Part shown: positions 1 through 6,355 of the stretch, in pieces
How positions within the stretch are numbered: the first letter of the stretch is position 1
Layout: each line of letters opens with the position of its first letter
Assembly (NCBI GenBank): GCA_041590855.1
Contig: JBFHTA010000218.1
Span: 1-6,873, forward strand
DNA from: Litoribrevibacter sp041590855
GTDB taxonomy: Bacteria; Pseudomonadota; Gammaproteobacteria; Pseudomonadales; Litoribrevibacteraceae
Direction: 5' to 3'
Length of the DNA stretch: 6,873 nt
Made by a program: the position numbers and the translations under genes
The notes under the pieces: generated by a model
The model's database searches: none
The model's input: only the letters and a program-made list of their open reading frames with translations
Told to the model about the DNA's origin: nothing

Positions 1-961
1 CATTCAGCCAGCTTAGCTTTTCAACGTCGAAAATCGGACCACCCAATGAAACACGATTGATGTCGAAATTCTCAATCATTTCCGCAAGCGAGAACTTTTC
101 ACGCTCATCCGGCATCGACCACCCCATACGACCATGGTAGTTGGTTAATGCTTCTGGCAAAAAGCCCATACGCTCATAGAAAGTAATCGACGTCGGGTTT
201 TTACGCTTACTTAGCTTGCTCTTATCCGGGTTACGTAGCAACGGCATGTGAATTAGCTCAGGCATTTCCCAGCCGAAATATTCATACAACAACTTGTGTT
301 TAGGTGCGGAGTTAATCCACTCTTCCCCACGGATTACGTGAGTAATTTCCATCAAGTGATCATCAACCACGTTTGCCAAGTGATAGGTCGGCATGCCATC
401 TGATTTCAACAAGATCTGACAATCGACCTGAGACCAATCAATCTCAATGGTGCCTCGTAAACGGTCTTGAATCACACAAGTGCCTTCGTCAGGAACTTTC
501 ATACGAATCACATACGGGTCACCTGCTTCAAGGCGTGCCTTAACTTCGTCTGCCGGAAGCTCTAAATCACCCTTAATGCCCGGATTCAAACCCGCCGCTT
601 TACGTTCTTCACGAATTTGATCCAACTCTTCCGGTGTGCGGAAGCAGTAGAATGCGTGGCCTTTTTCGATCAAATCTTCCGCATACTGACGGTAGCTGTC
701 TTTACGCTCACTCTGACGGTAAGGACCATGCGGGCCACCTACATCCGGACCTTCGTCCCAGTCGAGTCCCATCCAGCGCATGGCATCAAGAATTTGATCT
801 TCGGATTCCTGAGTACTACGCGTTTGGTCAGTATCTTCAATACGAAGAATAAATTGTCCACCATGCTGACGAGCAAAGCACAAATTAAAAAGAGCAATGT
901 AGGCAGTACCTACGTGTGGATCACCGGTTGGAGACGGTGCGATACGCGTACGAACAGTCAT
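1..961 (-). CDS. gltX: Glutamyl-tRNA synthetase, N-terminal 320 residues (3' end outside window)
   Basis: Cytoplasmic class I aminoacyl-tRNA synthetase that charges tRNA-Glu with glutamate using ATP. The protein begins MTVRTRIAPSPTGDPHVGTA, which is the family start with the HIGH-type motif (H16-V-G-T). The second class I signature is KLSKR at residues 249-253. Other family blocks visible are the RIEDTD stretch, GPYRQSER, HVIRGEEW and the FYERMG segment. The family is usually about 470-495 residues, so roughly 170 C-terminal anticodon-binding residues lie beyond position 1. The start ATG (959-961) fits the family N-terminus exactly; the ribosome-binding site is weak (a GAGA about 9 nt upstream). 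One oddity is that the zinc-binding knuckle seen in E. coli and Pseudomonas GluRS is mostly lost: C106 remains, but the other three ligand positions appear to be R108, D132 and E134. The gene lies 142 bp downstream of the response regulator on the same strand and probably has its own promoter. Confidence 0.97.
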   Translation of the reverse strand, partial: MTVRTRIAPSPTGDPHVGTAYIALFNLCFARQHGGQFILRIEDTDQTRSTQESEDQILDAMRWMGLDWDEGPDVGGPHGPYRQSERKDSYRQYAEDLIEKGHAFYCFRTPEELDQIREERKAAGLNPGIKGDLELPADEVKARLEAGDPYVIRMKVPDEGTCVIQDRLRGTIEIDWSQVDCQILLKSDGMPTYHLANVVDDHLMEITHVIRGEEWINSAPKHKLLYEYFGWEMPELIHMPLLRNPDKSKLSKRKNPTSITFYERMGFLPEALTNYHGRMGWSMPDEREKFSLAEMIENFDINRVSLGGPIFDVEKLSWLN

Positions 962-980
962 TAATCTATCTCAAAGTTGA

Positions 981-1009
981 TTCATAGAAAGGAAAAAATT
1001 TGGCGGCAA
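981..1009 (-). promoter_or_regulatory. Candidate sigma-70 promoter for gltX
   Basis: On the minus strand a TTGCCG (1004-1009) and a TATGAA (981-986) are separated by exactly 17 bp. Each matches four of six bases of the -35 and -10 consensus. The -10 box ends 19 bp before the gltX ATG, which would give a leader of only about 12 nt. The match is modest and AT-rich spacers give such hits by chance, so this is a suggestion, supported mainly by position. Confidence 0.3.
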
Positions 1010-1064
1010 TGATACAGAAATGGAGCAAACCATGCTATTGGCTAGCCCCATTTTCCCTATCCTT

Positions 1065-1090
1065 TTTATTCAACTACTTTATTCAACTAC
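1065..1090. repeat. Perfect 13-bp tandem duplication
   Basis: The unit TTTATTCAACTAC occurs twice with no gap, at 1065-1077 and 1078-1090. It sits just past the stop codon of the response regulator (1104-1106), in the spacer leading to gltX. It is either a recent slippage duplication or a pair of direct binding sites; the sequence does not decide between them. Confidence 0.9.
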
Positions 1091-1103
1091 GGCTTTTAAA
1101 CGC

Positions 1104-2657
1104 TTATTCAGAAGGAATGTAATTCGGGTCCGGGTAACTCTCCCGAATCTTAATGAAGGTATCCAGGTGAGACAGCAGTATATCCACTAATTTGGGATCA
1201 AAGTGCCGGCCTTTTTCATCTTCAAAGTACTTAATAATGTCTTCCATCGGCCAAGGCTCCCGATAGCTTCGTTTGCAAGCCAACAGATCAAACACATCAG
1301 CGATAGCAACAATCCGCCCCATGATATGGATTTGCTCACCTTTCTTACCCTGAGGATATCCGGTGCCATCCCACTTTTCATGATGATCCTGGGCAATAAT
1401 ACCCGCCAGTTTAAGAACCTCCTGATCTGCTTGCGCCAACATGCTGGCCCCACGCTGAGTATGAGTACGAACGGTGTTCATCTCTTCTTCAGTTAAGGTA
1501 CCGTTTTTATGCAATAACTCTTCCGGCAACATCAGATTACCAAAGTCATGCAAAGGCGCTGCAGTCTTAAGCTGTGCCAACTCCTGAGTGGACAGCCCGA
1601 TATACTCACCAAGTTTGATAGAGATTTCAGCCACTCGCTGGGTATGTCGGCCAACAAATTGATCCCGACACTCCGTAAGTTCTGCCAGGTAAGCGATCAA
1701 ATCATCGGTTCTCTGTTGATTCTTCTCGTAGAGTTCAATGTTTTCATAAGCCGAAATCACATTCTTGGTGAATACGTTTAACAGCTCTTTGTCTAAATTA
1801 GACAACACATGATGCCCATCGACATACATCAAAATGGCCCGGCGCTTACCTTCACAATAAATCACCAAATCATTTTCACGGAAGATATTTTGTTTCTTGG
1901 AAATGGCCTCGGTAAAAATAATCCGAACGTCGTCCGGCAAGTCACTCAGACAAAACTCCCCTTTCGAGTTGAACTTCCCATATCCACACAGAGACCTTAG
2001 CCGGGTAGTTTCTTTCAACTCGACCGCCAGGCCATCATAGCTATAAAGTTCTGGCTGATGATCCAAAAACAATAGCGAAACGAGTTGCTCGATGGCTCCT
2101 TCCACAAATTGATCCATTGCGTGCTTTTCGAAAATTCCGCGTGAGCACTGAATGACTTTTTCCAAGCCACGCTTATTCTTTTCCAAACAGACAATGTCTC
2201 TATAAGAACGCAGGCTTGACAGCATCAGGGTATAGAGTTTTTGAGCAGTCAGCTCAGTTTTGGCCTTGTAGTCGTTGATGTCGTAATCACGTACCACCGA
2301 CTTCTCGGGCGCATGACCTGGCTGCCCAGTGCGAAGAATGATGCGCACACTGGTGTAATTAAGCTCTTCCCGAATGAACTTGGCAACTTTCAGACCGGAG
2401 TCTTCCGACTCCATCACGACATCCAGCAGAATTACCGCAATATCCGGGTTATCCGCAAGAATCGTTCGCGCTTCCTGACCTGAGTAGGCATCCAGAAACA
2501 ACAAAGGTTTATCATCAAATTCGAAGCCGGATAAAGCAAAGCGGGTGACATCATGCACTTCCGCCTCATCATCTACGATAAGGATTTTCCAAGGTGTGAC
2601 CTCTTCAATCGTTTCGGCTTCCTCTTCATCCATGAATAGTAAATCGTCTTCGCTCAT
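1104..2657 (-). CDS. Response regulator with DUF3369-like middle domain and HD-GYP phosphodiesterase output
   Basis: A 517-residue cytoplasmic regulator expected to receive phosphate from a histidine kinase and to hydrolyse cyclic di-GMP. Residues 1-22 form an acidic tail. Residues 23-145 form a receiver domain with acidic pocket D29/D30, phospho-acceptor D79 in ILLDVVM, T110 and a conserved lysine at K131 or K133. Residues about 150-320 resemble the DUF3369 (GAF-like) domain typical of this architecture. Residues about 325-510 are HD-GYP: H in GRHTQRV, HD at 370-371, H in RTHTQRGA, HHE at 425-427, an intact GYP at 433-435, and D in IADVFD. All metal-ligand positions I can recognise are present, but the usual HDxGK reads HDFGN, with N374 replacing lysine. 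The start has a strong ribosome-binding site (GGGGGAG, 4 nt from ATG). No kinase gene is adjacent, so its partner is unknown. Domain calls are by recognition of motifs; c-di-GMP activity is inferred. Confidence 0.93.
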   Translation of the reverse strand: MSEDDLLFMDEEEAETIEEVTPWKILIVDDEAEVHDVTRFALSGFEFDDKPLLFLDAYSGQEARTILADNPDIAVILLDVVMESEDSGLKVAKFIREELNYTSVRIILRTGQPGHAPEKSVVRDYDINDYKAKTELTAQKLYTLMLSSLRSYRDIVCLEKNKRGLEKVIQCSRGIFEKHAMDQFVEGAIEQLVSLLFLDHQPELYSYDGLAVELKETTRLRSLCGYGKFNSKGEFCLSDLPDDVRIIFTEAISKKQNIFRENDLVIYCEGKRRAILMYVDGHHVLSNLDKELLNVFTKNVISAYENIELYEKNQQRTDDLIAYLAELTECRDQFVGRHTQRVAEISIKLGEYIGLSTQELAQLKTAAPLHDFGNLMLPEELLHKNGTLTEEEMNTVRTHTQRGASMLAQADQEVLKLAGIIAQDHHEKWDGTGYPQGKKGEQIHIMGRIVAIADVFDLLACKRSYREPWPMEDIIKYFEDEKGRHFDPKLVDILLSHLDTFIKIRESYPDPNYIPSE

Positions 2658-2734
2658 TCAACTCCCCCGAATGACACCTGGCTATTCAGGCACTTCCTTT
2701 CACTTATCATCAATTTATCTTTTCAATGTCTTCA

Positions 2735-2756
2735 GATAAGAGTAGCACTCTTTATC
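2735..2756. repeat. GATAAGAGT/ACTCTTTATC inverted repeat, possible operator
   Basis: GATAAGAGT (2735-2743), a 3-bp AGC centre and ACTCTTTATC (2747-2756) form an inverted repeat with one extra T in the right arm. It lies in the spacer between the divergently transcribed response regulator and dusA. Further TTATC words occur nearby (2704-2708 and 2715-2719), giving a small cluster. It is not followed by a T-run, so it does not look like a terminator; a dimeric repressor or activator site is one reading. It does not match a canonical Fur box. Confidence 0.4.
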
Positions 2757-2827
2757 GGCTTTATTAGTATTTTTGACATTTTTAAACAAATTTGATTCAG
2801 AAAAATATCGGCCTTGAAGACAGGAAA

Positions 2828-2836
2828 TGATAGAAT
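2828..2836 (+). promoter_or_regulatory. Extended -10 promoter for dusA
   Basis: TGATAGAAT fits the extended -10 form TGnTAnAAT exactly, and is followed by a GC-rich TTCGCGCCCC stretch where transcription would begin (about 2842-2844). No good -35 box sits 16-18 bp upstream, as is usual for extended -10 promoters. GC-rich sequence at the start site is the known mark of promoters repressed by ppGpp/DksA, which would suit a tRNA-modification gene, but that is inference. The promoter sits on top of an in-frame ATG at 2827, so that ATG should not be the dusA start. Confidence 0.6.
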
Positions 2837-2871
2837 TTCGCGCCCCTGTTTTTGGTAATTCAAGAAAGTTT

Positions 2872-3861
2872 ATGTTCGACATTAATCACTCTCGTAAAGT
2901 CTCGATCGCCCCCATGCTGGATTGGACCACTAGCCACTATCGAACCTTCATGAGAGGCATGACTCAGCACACGCTTTTATACACAGAAATGGTCACAACA
3001 GGTGCCATTCTGTTCGGTGATAGAGAACGCCACCTGAAATTTAACGACGCTGAGCACTTTGTTGCCTTACAACTGGGTGGGTCCGATCCGAAAGCTCTGG
3101 CTGAATGTGCAAAAATTGCAGAGCAACGAGGCTACGACGAAATCAACTTAAACGTAGGCTGTCCTAGTGATCGGGTTCAAAACGGCAGCTTCGGTGCCTG
3201 TTTAATGGCCGAACCTGAGTTGGTCGGAGAGTGTATCAAAGCCATGCAGGACTCGGTTTCCATTCCTGTCACGGTTAAGTCACGTATCGGCATTGACGAC
3301 AAAGACAGCTACGAGGAATTTGTTAATTTCGTAGGTACTGTCAATCATATTTCACAATGCGAAACCTTCATTGTGCACGCGCGTAAAGCCATTCTGAAAG
3401 GACTCAGCCCTAAAGAAAACCGGGAAATTCCACCACTTAAATACGACTATGTATATCGCCTCAAAGAACTCTTCCCTGATTTCCATATTTCACTGAACGG
3501 CGGCGTTAAAACCCTGGAAGAAGTGGAAGAACACCTGACCAAAGTGGACGGAGTAATGATTGGTCGGGAAGCCTACAACAACCCTTATATGTTCTCGACC
3601 GTTGACCAACGCATCTTCGGCGACGATACAGCAACTCAGGTATCCCGTCATGACGCCATTCGCGCCCTTTTCCCCTATGTCGAATCGGAGCTGGAGAAAG
3701 GTACCTACCTGAATCACATTGCCAGGCATATTCTGGGAATGTTCCAGGCAGTTCCCGGTGCTCGCCGCTTCAGGCGCCATATCTCAGAAAATGCACCTAA
3801 GCGCGGTGCAGGTTTAGATGTTTTAATCGATGCGTTAGACATGGTACCCGAACAACTTTAA
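2872..3861 (+). CDS. dusA: tRNA-dihydrouridine(20/20a) synthase DusA
   Basis: FMN-dependent enzyme that reduces uridines 20 and 20a in the tRNA D-loop to dihydrouridine using NADPH. The 329-residue protein has the TIM-barrel family marks in order: SIAPMLDWT (11-19), the NLNVGCPSD block with catalytic C97, FGACLM (108-112), K136 in VTVKSRIG, H169 in FIVHARKA, LNGGV (208-212), IGREAYNNPYMF (230-241), and the C-terminal HILGMFQAVPGARRFRR helical tRNA-binding segment. E. coli DusA is of similar length. The frame is open from ATG 2827, but that codon overlaps an extended -10 promoter and the extra 15 residues (MIEFRAP...) are unlike the family. ATG 2872, with a weak purine-rich AAGAAAG just upstream, gives the expected N-terminus. 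tal follows 89 bp downstream on the same strand with no visible terminator between them, so co-transcription is possible; from memory the dusA-tal pair also occurs in Pseudomonas. Confidence 0.95.
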   Translation: MFDINHSRKVSIAPMLDWTTSHYRTFMRGMTQHTLLYTEMVTTGAILFGDRERHLKFNDAEHFVALQLGGSDPKALAECAKIAEQRGYDEINLNVGCPSDRVQNGSFGACLMAEPELVGECIKAMQDSVSIPVTVKSRIGIDDKDSYEEFVNFVGTVNHISQCETFIVHARKAILKGLSPKENREIPPLKYDYVYRLKELFPDFHISLNGGVKTLEEVEEHLTKVDGVMIGREAYNNPYMFSTVDQRIFGDDTATQVSRHDAIRALFPYVESELEKGTYLNHIARHILGMFQAVPGARRFRRHISENAPKRGAGLDVLIDALDMVPEQL

Positions 3862-3950
3862 GCAGATATCTCGATTCCCCCTTACCTTTGTAACCCAGTT
3901 GTAATATGGTATGGGTAAGAATATTTGAAATTTGCAAAAGAAGTTTAGTT

Positions 3951-4901
3951 ATGGACAACAAGTTAAATCAGCTTAAAGCAATGACTCAAGTTGTTGCAGA
4001 TACTGGCGATATCGAAGCCATTAAATCATTCAAGCCTGTCGATGCGACAACCAATCCGTCACTGTTATTAAAGGCCTCTGAATTACCGCATTATCAAGAC
4101 ACCCTAAAGAACGCACTTTCCTGGGCAAAAGGACACGCCTCCAGTACCGACGAACAAATCGCACTGGCCTGCGATAAGTTTGGTGTTGATTTGGGTACCG
4201 AAATTACCGGAATTATTCCGGGTTATATTTCTACTGAAGTGGATGCCCGCCTTTCTTTCGACACCCAGGCAACCATCGATAAAGCCAAACAAATTATTTC
4301 AATGTACGAAGCCAATGGAGTCAGCAAAGATCGTGTACTAATCAAGATCGCATCCACTTGGGAAGGTATTAAAGCCGCTGAAGCACTTCAAAAGTCCGGC
4401 ATCAACTGTAATCTCACCTTGATTTTCAGCTTCGCACAAGCAGTAGCCGCTGCCGAAGCAGGAGCTTTTCTGATTTCTCCGTTCGTAGGCCGAATCCTGG
4501 ATTGGTATAAGGCAGCTACCGGCGAAGAGTACACAGCAGAAACCGACCCTGGCGTGTTATCCGTCACTCAAATTTATAACTATTTCAAGCAGCATGGCCA
4601 CAAGACGATTGTTATGGGTGCTAGCTTCCGCAATACCGGAGAAATTGAAGCATTAGCAGGATGCGATCGTCTGACGATCAGCCCTGCTCTTCTTTCCGAA
4701 CTGGAACAGGATTCAGGCCACCTGGAACAAAAACTGTTTGAAGATAAGTTTGAGACGATCGAAGCGGTCAACTACGACGAAGCCGCTTTCCGCTGGGCAA
4801 TGAATGAAGACCCGATGTCGACAGAAAAACTGGCAGAAGGGATCAGAAATTTCGCAAAAGACCAAGTAAAACTGGAAGCAAAGCTGGCTTCCCTAGCTTA
4901 A
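3951..4901 (+). CDS. tal: Transaldolase (TalB type)
   Basis: Transfers a dihydroxyacetone unit from sedoheptulose-7-phosphate to glyceraldehyde-3-phosphate in the non-oxidative pentose phosphate pathway, in the cytoplasm. The 316-residue protein is almost the length of E. coli TalB and keeps the same numbering of key residues: D17 (VADTGD), N35 (DATTNPS), E96, the Schiff-base lysine K132 (LIKIASTW), N154 (CNLTLIFS), and S176 and R181 (ISPFVGRILDWY). The frame stays open back to an ATG at 3906, but the added residues are not family-like. ATG 3951 gives the standard MDNKLNQLKA start, with an AAAGAAG ribosome-binding site at 3937-3943. I could not find a confident promoter in the 89-bp gap after dusA, only weak matches. 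It converges on the mscS gene, with a hairpin between them. Confidence 0.97.
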   Translation: MDNKLNQLKAMTQVVADTGDIEAIKSFKPVDATTNPSLLLKASELPHYQDTLKNALSWAKGHASSTDEQIALACDKFGVDLGTEITGIIPGYISTEVDARLSFDTQATIDKAKQIISMYEANGVSKDRVLIKIASTWEGIKAAEALQKSGINCNLTLIFSFAQAVAAAEAGAFLISPFVGRILDWYKAATGEEYTAETDPGVLSVTQIYNYFKQHGHKTIVMGASFRNTGEIEALAGCDRLTISPALLSELEQDSGHLEQKLFEDKFETIEAVNYDEAAFRWAMNEDPMSTEKLAEGIRNFAKDQVKLEAKLASLA

Positions 4902-4939
4902 TCTATCCTAGTTCAAATCTTTTAGATCAAACTGAGTTC

Positions 4940-4968
4940 GGAGTGTCGGCAATCTTATGCGGCACTCC
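4940..4968. other. Hairpin between convergent tal and mscS
   Basis: GGAGTGTCG (4940-4948) and CGGCACTCC (4960-4968) pair over 9 bp with one G-T wobble, around an 11-nt loop. It lies 39 nt past the tal stop and 27 nt past the mscS stop, the usual place for a shared bidirectional terminator. However, neither strand shows a T-run after the stem, so intrinsic termination is doubtful. It may act as a 3'-end stabilising structure or with Rho. Confidence 0.4.
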
Positions 4969-4994
4969 TACCCCCATTCAGTTAACAGTTAAAG

Positions 4995-5819
4995 CTAACT
5001 ATCAAGCATCTTTACTTCACGACGAGGGAACGGAATGGTTATTCCGGCCGTCTTAATCTCTTCGTAAATTTCCTGATTTACCCGAAACTTGGTTTCGAAA
5101 TAACTTTCCATCGGTACCCAAAAACGCACACCAATATTTACTGAAAAATCACCAAAACCATCTATGCCCACCTGAGGCTTAGGTTCAGAAGCCACGGCTT
5201 CATTAGCGTTTAAAGCCGTATTGATAGCATCAATCGCAACCTGAGGGTTATCGGTATAATCGATGCCTACAACGACTTCAGCCAACTTGTACTGAAAAGA
5301 GTTGTGAATCACTTCCCCAATGATTTTCTTATTAGGGATCGTAATGACCTCTCCGTCCTCGGTCGCCAACTGGGTGTTTGCTAACTTAACTTCTTTGACC
5401 ACTCCGGAATAATCATTAATGGTCACGGTATCCCCCACCTTGAAGGGCCTGGACAAGATAATGGCAAGACCTGCACCATAGTTTGATACCGGCCCCTGTA
5501 AGGCCAAACCAACTCCGAAAGTAAGCGCCCCCAATGCCGCAACAAAAGGTGCTATGGAAATTCCGAATTTACCTAAACTGATAATCAGGAAGCAACCAAA
5601 GACCAAAACCTTGGTAGTGCTTGCCAGAAATTGCCCCAAAGTTATGTCAATCTTCTTTTTCTTGCATAACTTACTTACGGCTTTTGAAACAGCATTTGCC
5701 ACAATCAAGCCAATGATCAGGATTAAGATGGCACCTAACACCTGAAAAGAGTACGTCACCAAAAATTCCGTAATGACATTGTAAGCGCTTTCTATTTGCG
5801 CTAATTCTTCATCTATCAT
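4995..5819 (-). CDS. mscS: Small-conductance mechanosensitive channel, MscS family
   Basis: Inner-membrane channel that opens under membrane tension and releases solutes on hypo-osmotic shock. The 274-residue length fits the minimal MscS layout (E. coli MscS has 286). Three hydrophobic segments are visible at about 22-46, 65-84 and 91-125, followed by the cytoplasmic beta/vestibule domain. The pore helix carries the family core GLALQG (104-109), then SNYGAGLAI and SRPFKVGDTV. The later IPNKKIIGEVIHN segment and the C-terminal GITIPFPRREV also match the family. Aligned to E. coli MscS, the L109 gate position is L105 here, but the L105 gate position is F101. The start ATG has AGGA six bases upstream (5826-5829). 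It lies downstream of the small unknown gene but beyond that gene's terminator, so it probably has its own promoter; only a weak candidate is visible in the short gap (TTTACG, 17 bp, TAAACT). Confidence 0.93.
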   Translation of the reverse strand: MIDEELAQIESAYNVITEFLVTYSFQVLGAILILIIGLIVANAVSKAVSKLCKKKKIDITLGQFLASTTKVLVFGCFLIISLGKFGISIAPFVAALGALTFGVGLALQGPVSNYGAGLAIILSRPFKVGDTVTINDYSGVVKEVKLANTQLATEDGEVITIPNKKIIGEVIHNSFQYKLAEVVVGIDYTDNPQVAIDAINTALNANEAVASEPKPQVGIDGFGDFSVNIGVRFWVPMESYFETKFRVNQEIYEEIKTAGITIPFPRREVKMLDS

Positions 5820-5858
5820 AAGTAATCCTGGCCAGTTTAAAGTGTATAAAAGAGACGT

Positions 5859-5886
5859 AAAAAAAGGAGCATAACGCTCCTTCTTT
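5859..5886 (-). terminator. Rho-independent terminator of the 91-residue gene
   Basis: In the minus-strand transcript the stem AAGGAGC / GCTCCTT (7 bp, extendable with A-U pairs) closes a 5-nt GTTAT loop and runs into a seven-base T-run. It begins 21 nt after the stop codon at 5907. It separates this gene from mscS downstream. Confidence 0.87.
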
Positions 5887-5906
5887 AAGGTAATTTTATC
5901 TTACTG

Positions 5907-6182
5907 TTATAGCGCTGCAAGATAATCAGCACCGTTTGGATGCTCACTCAGCAGTTGCTTCATGTTCTTACCTTCAGGGCCGACGGCGTCGATATCACGT
6001 CCGGCTTCTTTAAAGAAAGTTACTAAACGGGCAAAGTCGTCAGCAACCATGTAACGATAAGCAATGTTCAACACATAGAAATCAGGGTTTTCATCACCAT
6101 AAGGTGTACGGTCCAGGAACGACTTTATGTGGTCGTCACTCCATACGTCCTTAAACACTTTTTGCTTATCTTTCTTTAGCAT
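5907..6182 (-). CDS. Small conserved protein of unknown function, PA4642-like
   Basis: A 91-residue soluble protein with no signal peptide or membrane segment. It starts with a lysine-rich stretch (MLKKDKQKVF), then a D-D-H-I-KSFLDRTP segment, ENPDFYVLNIAYRYM and DDFARLVTFFKEAGRDIDAV. It ends in EGKNMKQLLSEHPNGADYL. The layout resembles, from memory, the PA4642 family of short gammaproteobacterial proteins. The second half reads like a single degenerate ankyrin-type helix pair (FFKEAGRDIDAVGPEGKN), but one such unit would not make a repeat domain. The start has a good ribosome-binding site (AAGGTGA, 6190-6196). An extended -10 promoter lies about 85 bp upstream and a terminator follows, so it is probably a single-gene unit between sthA and mscS. 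No function is known to me. Confidence 0.8.
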   Translation of the reverse strand: MLKKDKQKVFKDVWSDDHIKSFLDRTPYGDENPDFYVLNIAYRYMVADDFARLVTFFKEAGRDIDAVGPEGKNMKQLLSEHPNGADYLAAL

Positions 6183-6267
6183 GTCTCACTCACCTTAATC
6201 ATCATTCAGCTGCTCTTTTTGTTATCTAAATTCAGCAGCCGAGTAGCATATCTATTCAATGCGGCGA

Positions 6268-6276
6268 ATCATATCA
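6268..6276 (-). promoter_or_regulatory. Extended -10 promoter of the 91-residue gene
   Basis: Reading the minus strand, TGATATGAT gives an extended -10 (TGnTATGAT, five of six core bases matching TATAAT), followed by GC-rich TTCGCCGC. Upstream sequence is T-rich with only a poor -35 (TTATTA at 16 bp). Transcription from about 6261 would give a leader near 80 nt that contains a GCTGCT/AGCAGC inverted repeat (6234-6239 and 6209-6214, 19-nt loop). Confidence 0.5.
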
Positions 6277-6355
6277 TAAACAAAACAAATAATAAGTCGC
6301 TGACTTACTCGAAAAACAGATATAAAAAGAAGTAAATCTGATAAGGCATCTACAA

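Noticed and set aside
617..964. Plus-strand open frames over gltX (617-964 and 634-852)
   Set aside because: They are antisense to a clearly recognisable glutamyl-tRNA synthetase frame and their translations resemble no family.
1203..2739. Several plus-strand frames and one minus-strand frame (1187-1453) overlapping the response regulator
   Set aside because: All lie over the strongly supported REC/HD-GYP frame; no domain motifs or ribosome-binding context.
2773..2778. Perfect TTGACA box as a -35 element
   Set aside because: No acceptable -10 occurs 16-18 bp downstream (TTCAGA at 17 bp), and it is too far from the extended -10 at 2828-2836 to act with it. AT-rich sequence makes a chance match likely.
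3490..3780. Minus-strand frame antisense to dusA
   Set aside because: Shadow of the dusA coding sequence; no family resemblance.
4104..4771. Minus-strand frames antisense to tal (4104-4292, 4580-4771)
   Set aside because: Shadows of transaldolase; composition follows the coding strand.
5554..5745. Plus-strand frame antisense to mscS
   Set aside because: Antisense of membrane-segment codons; no independent signals.
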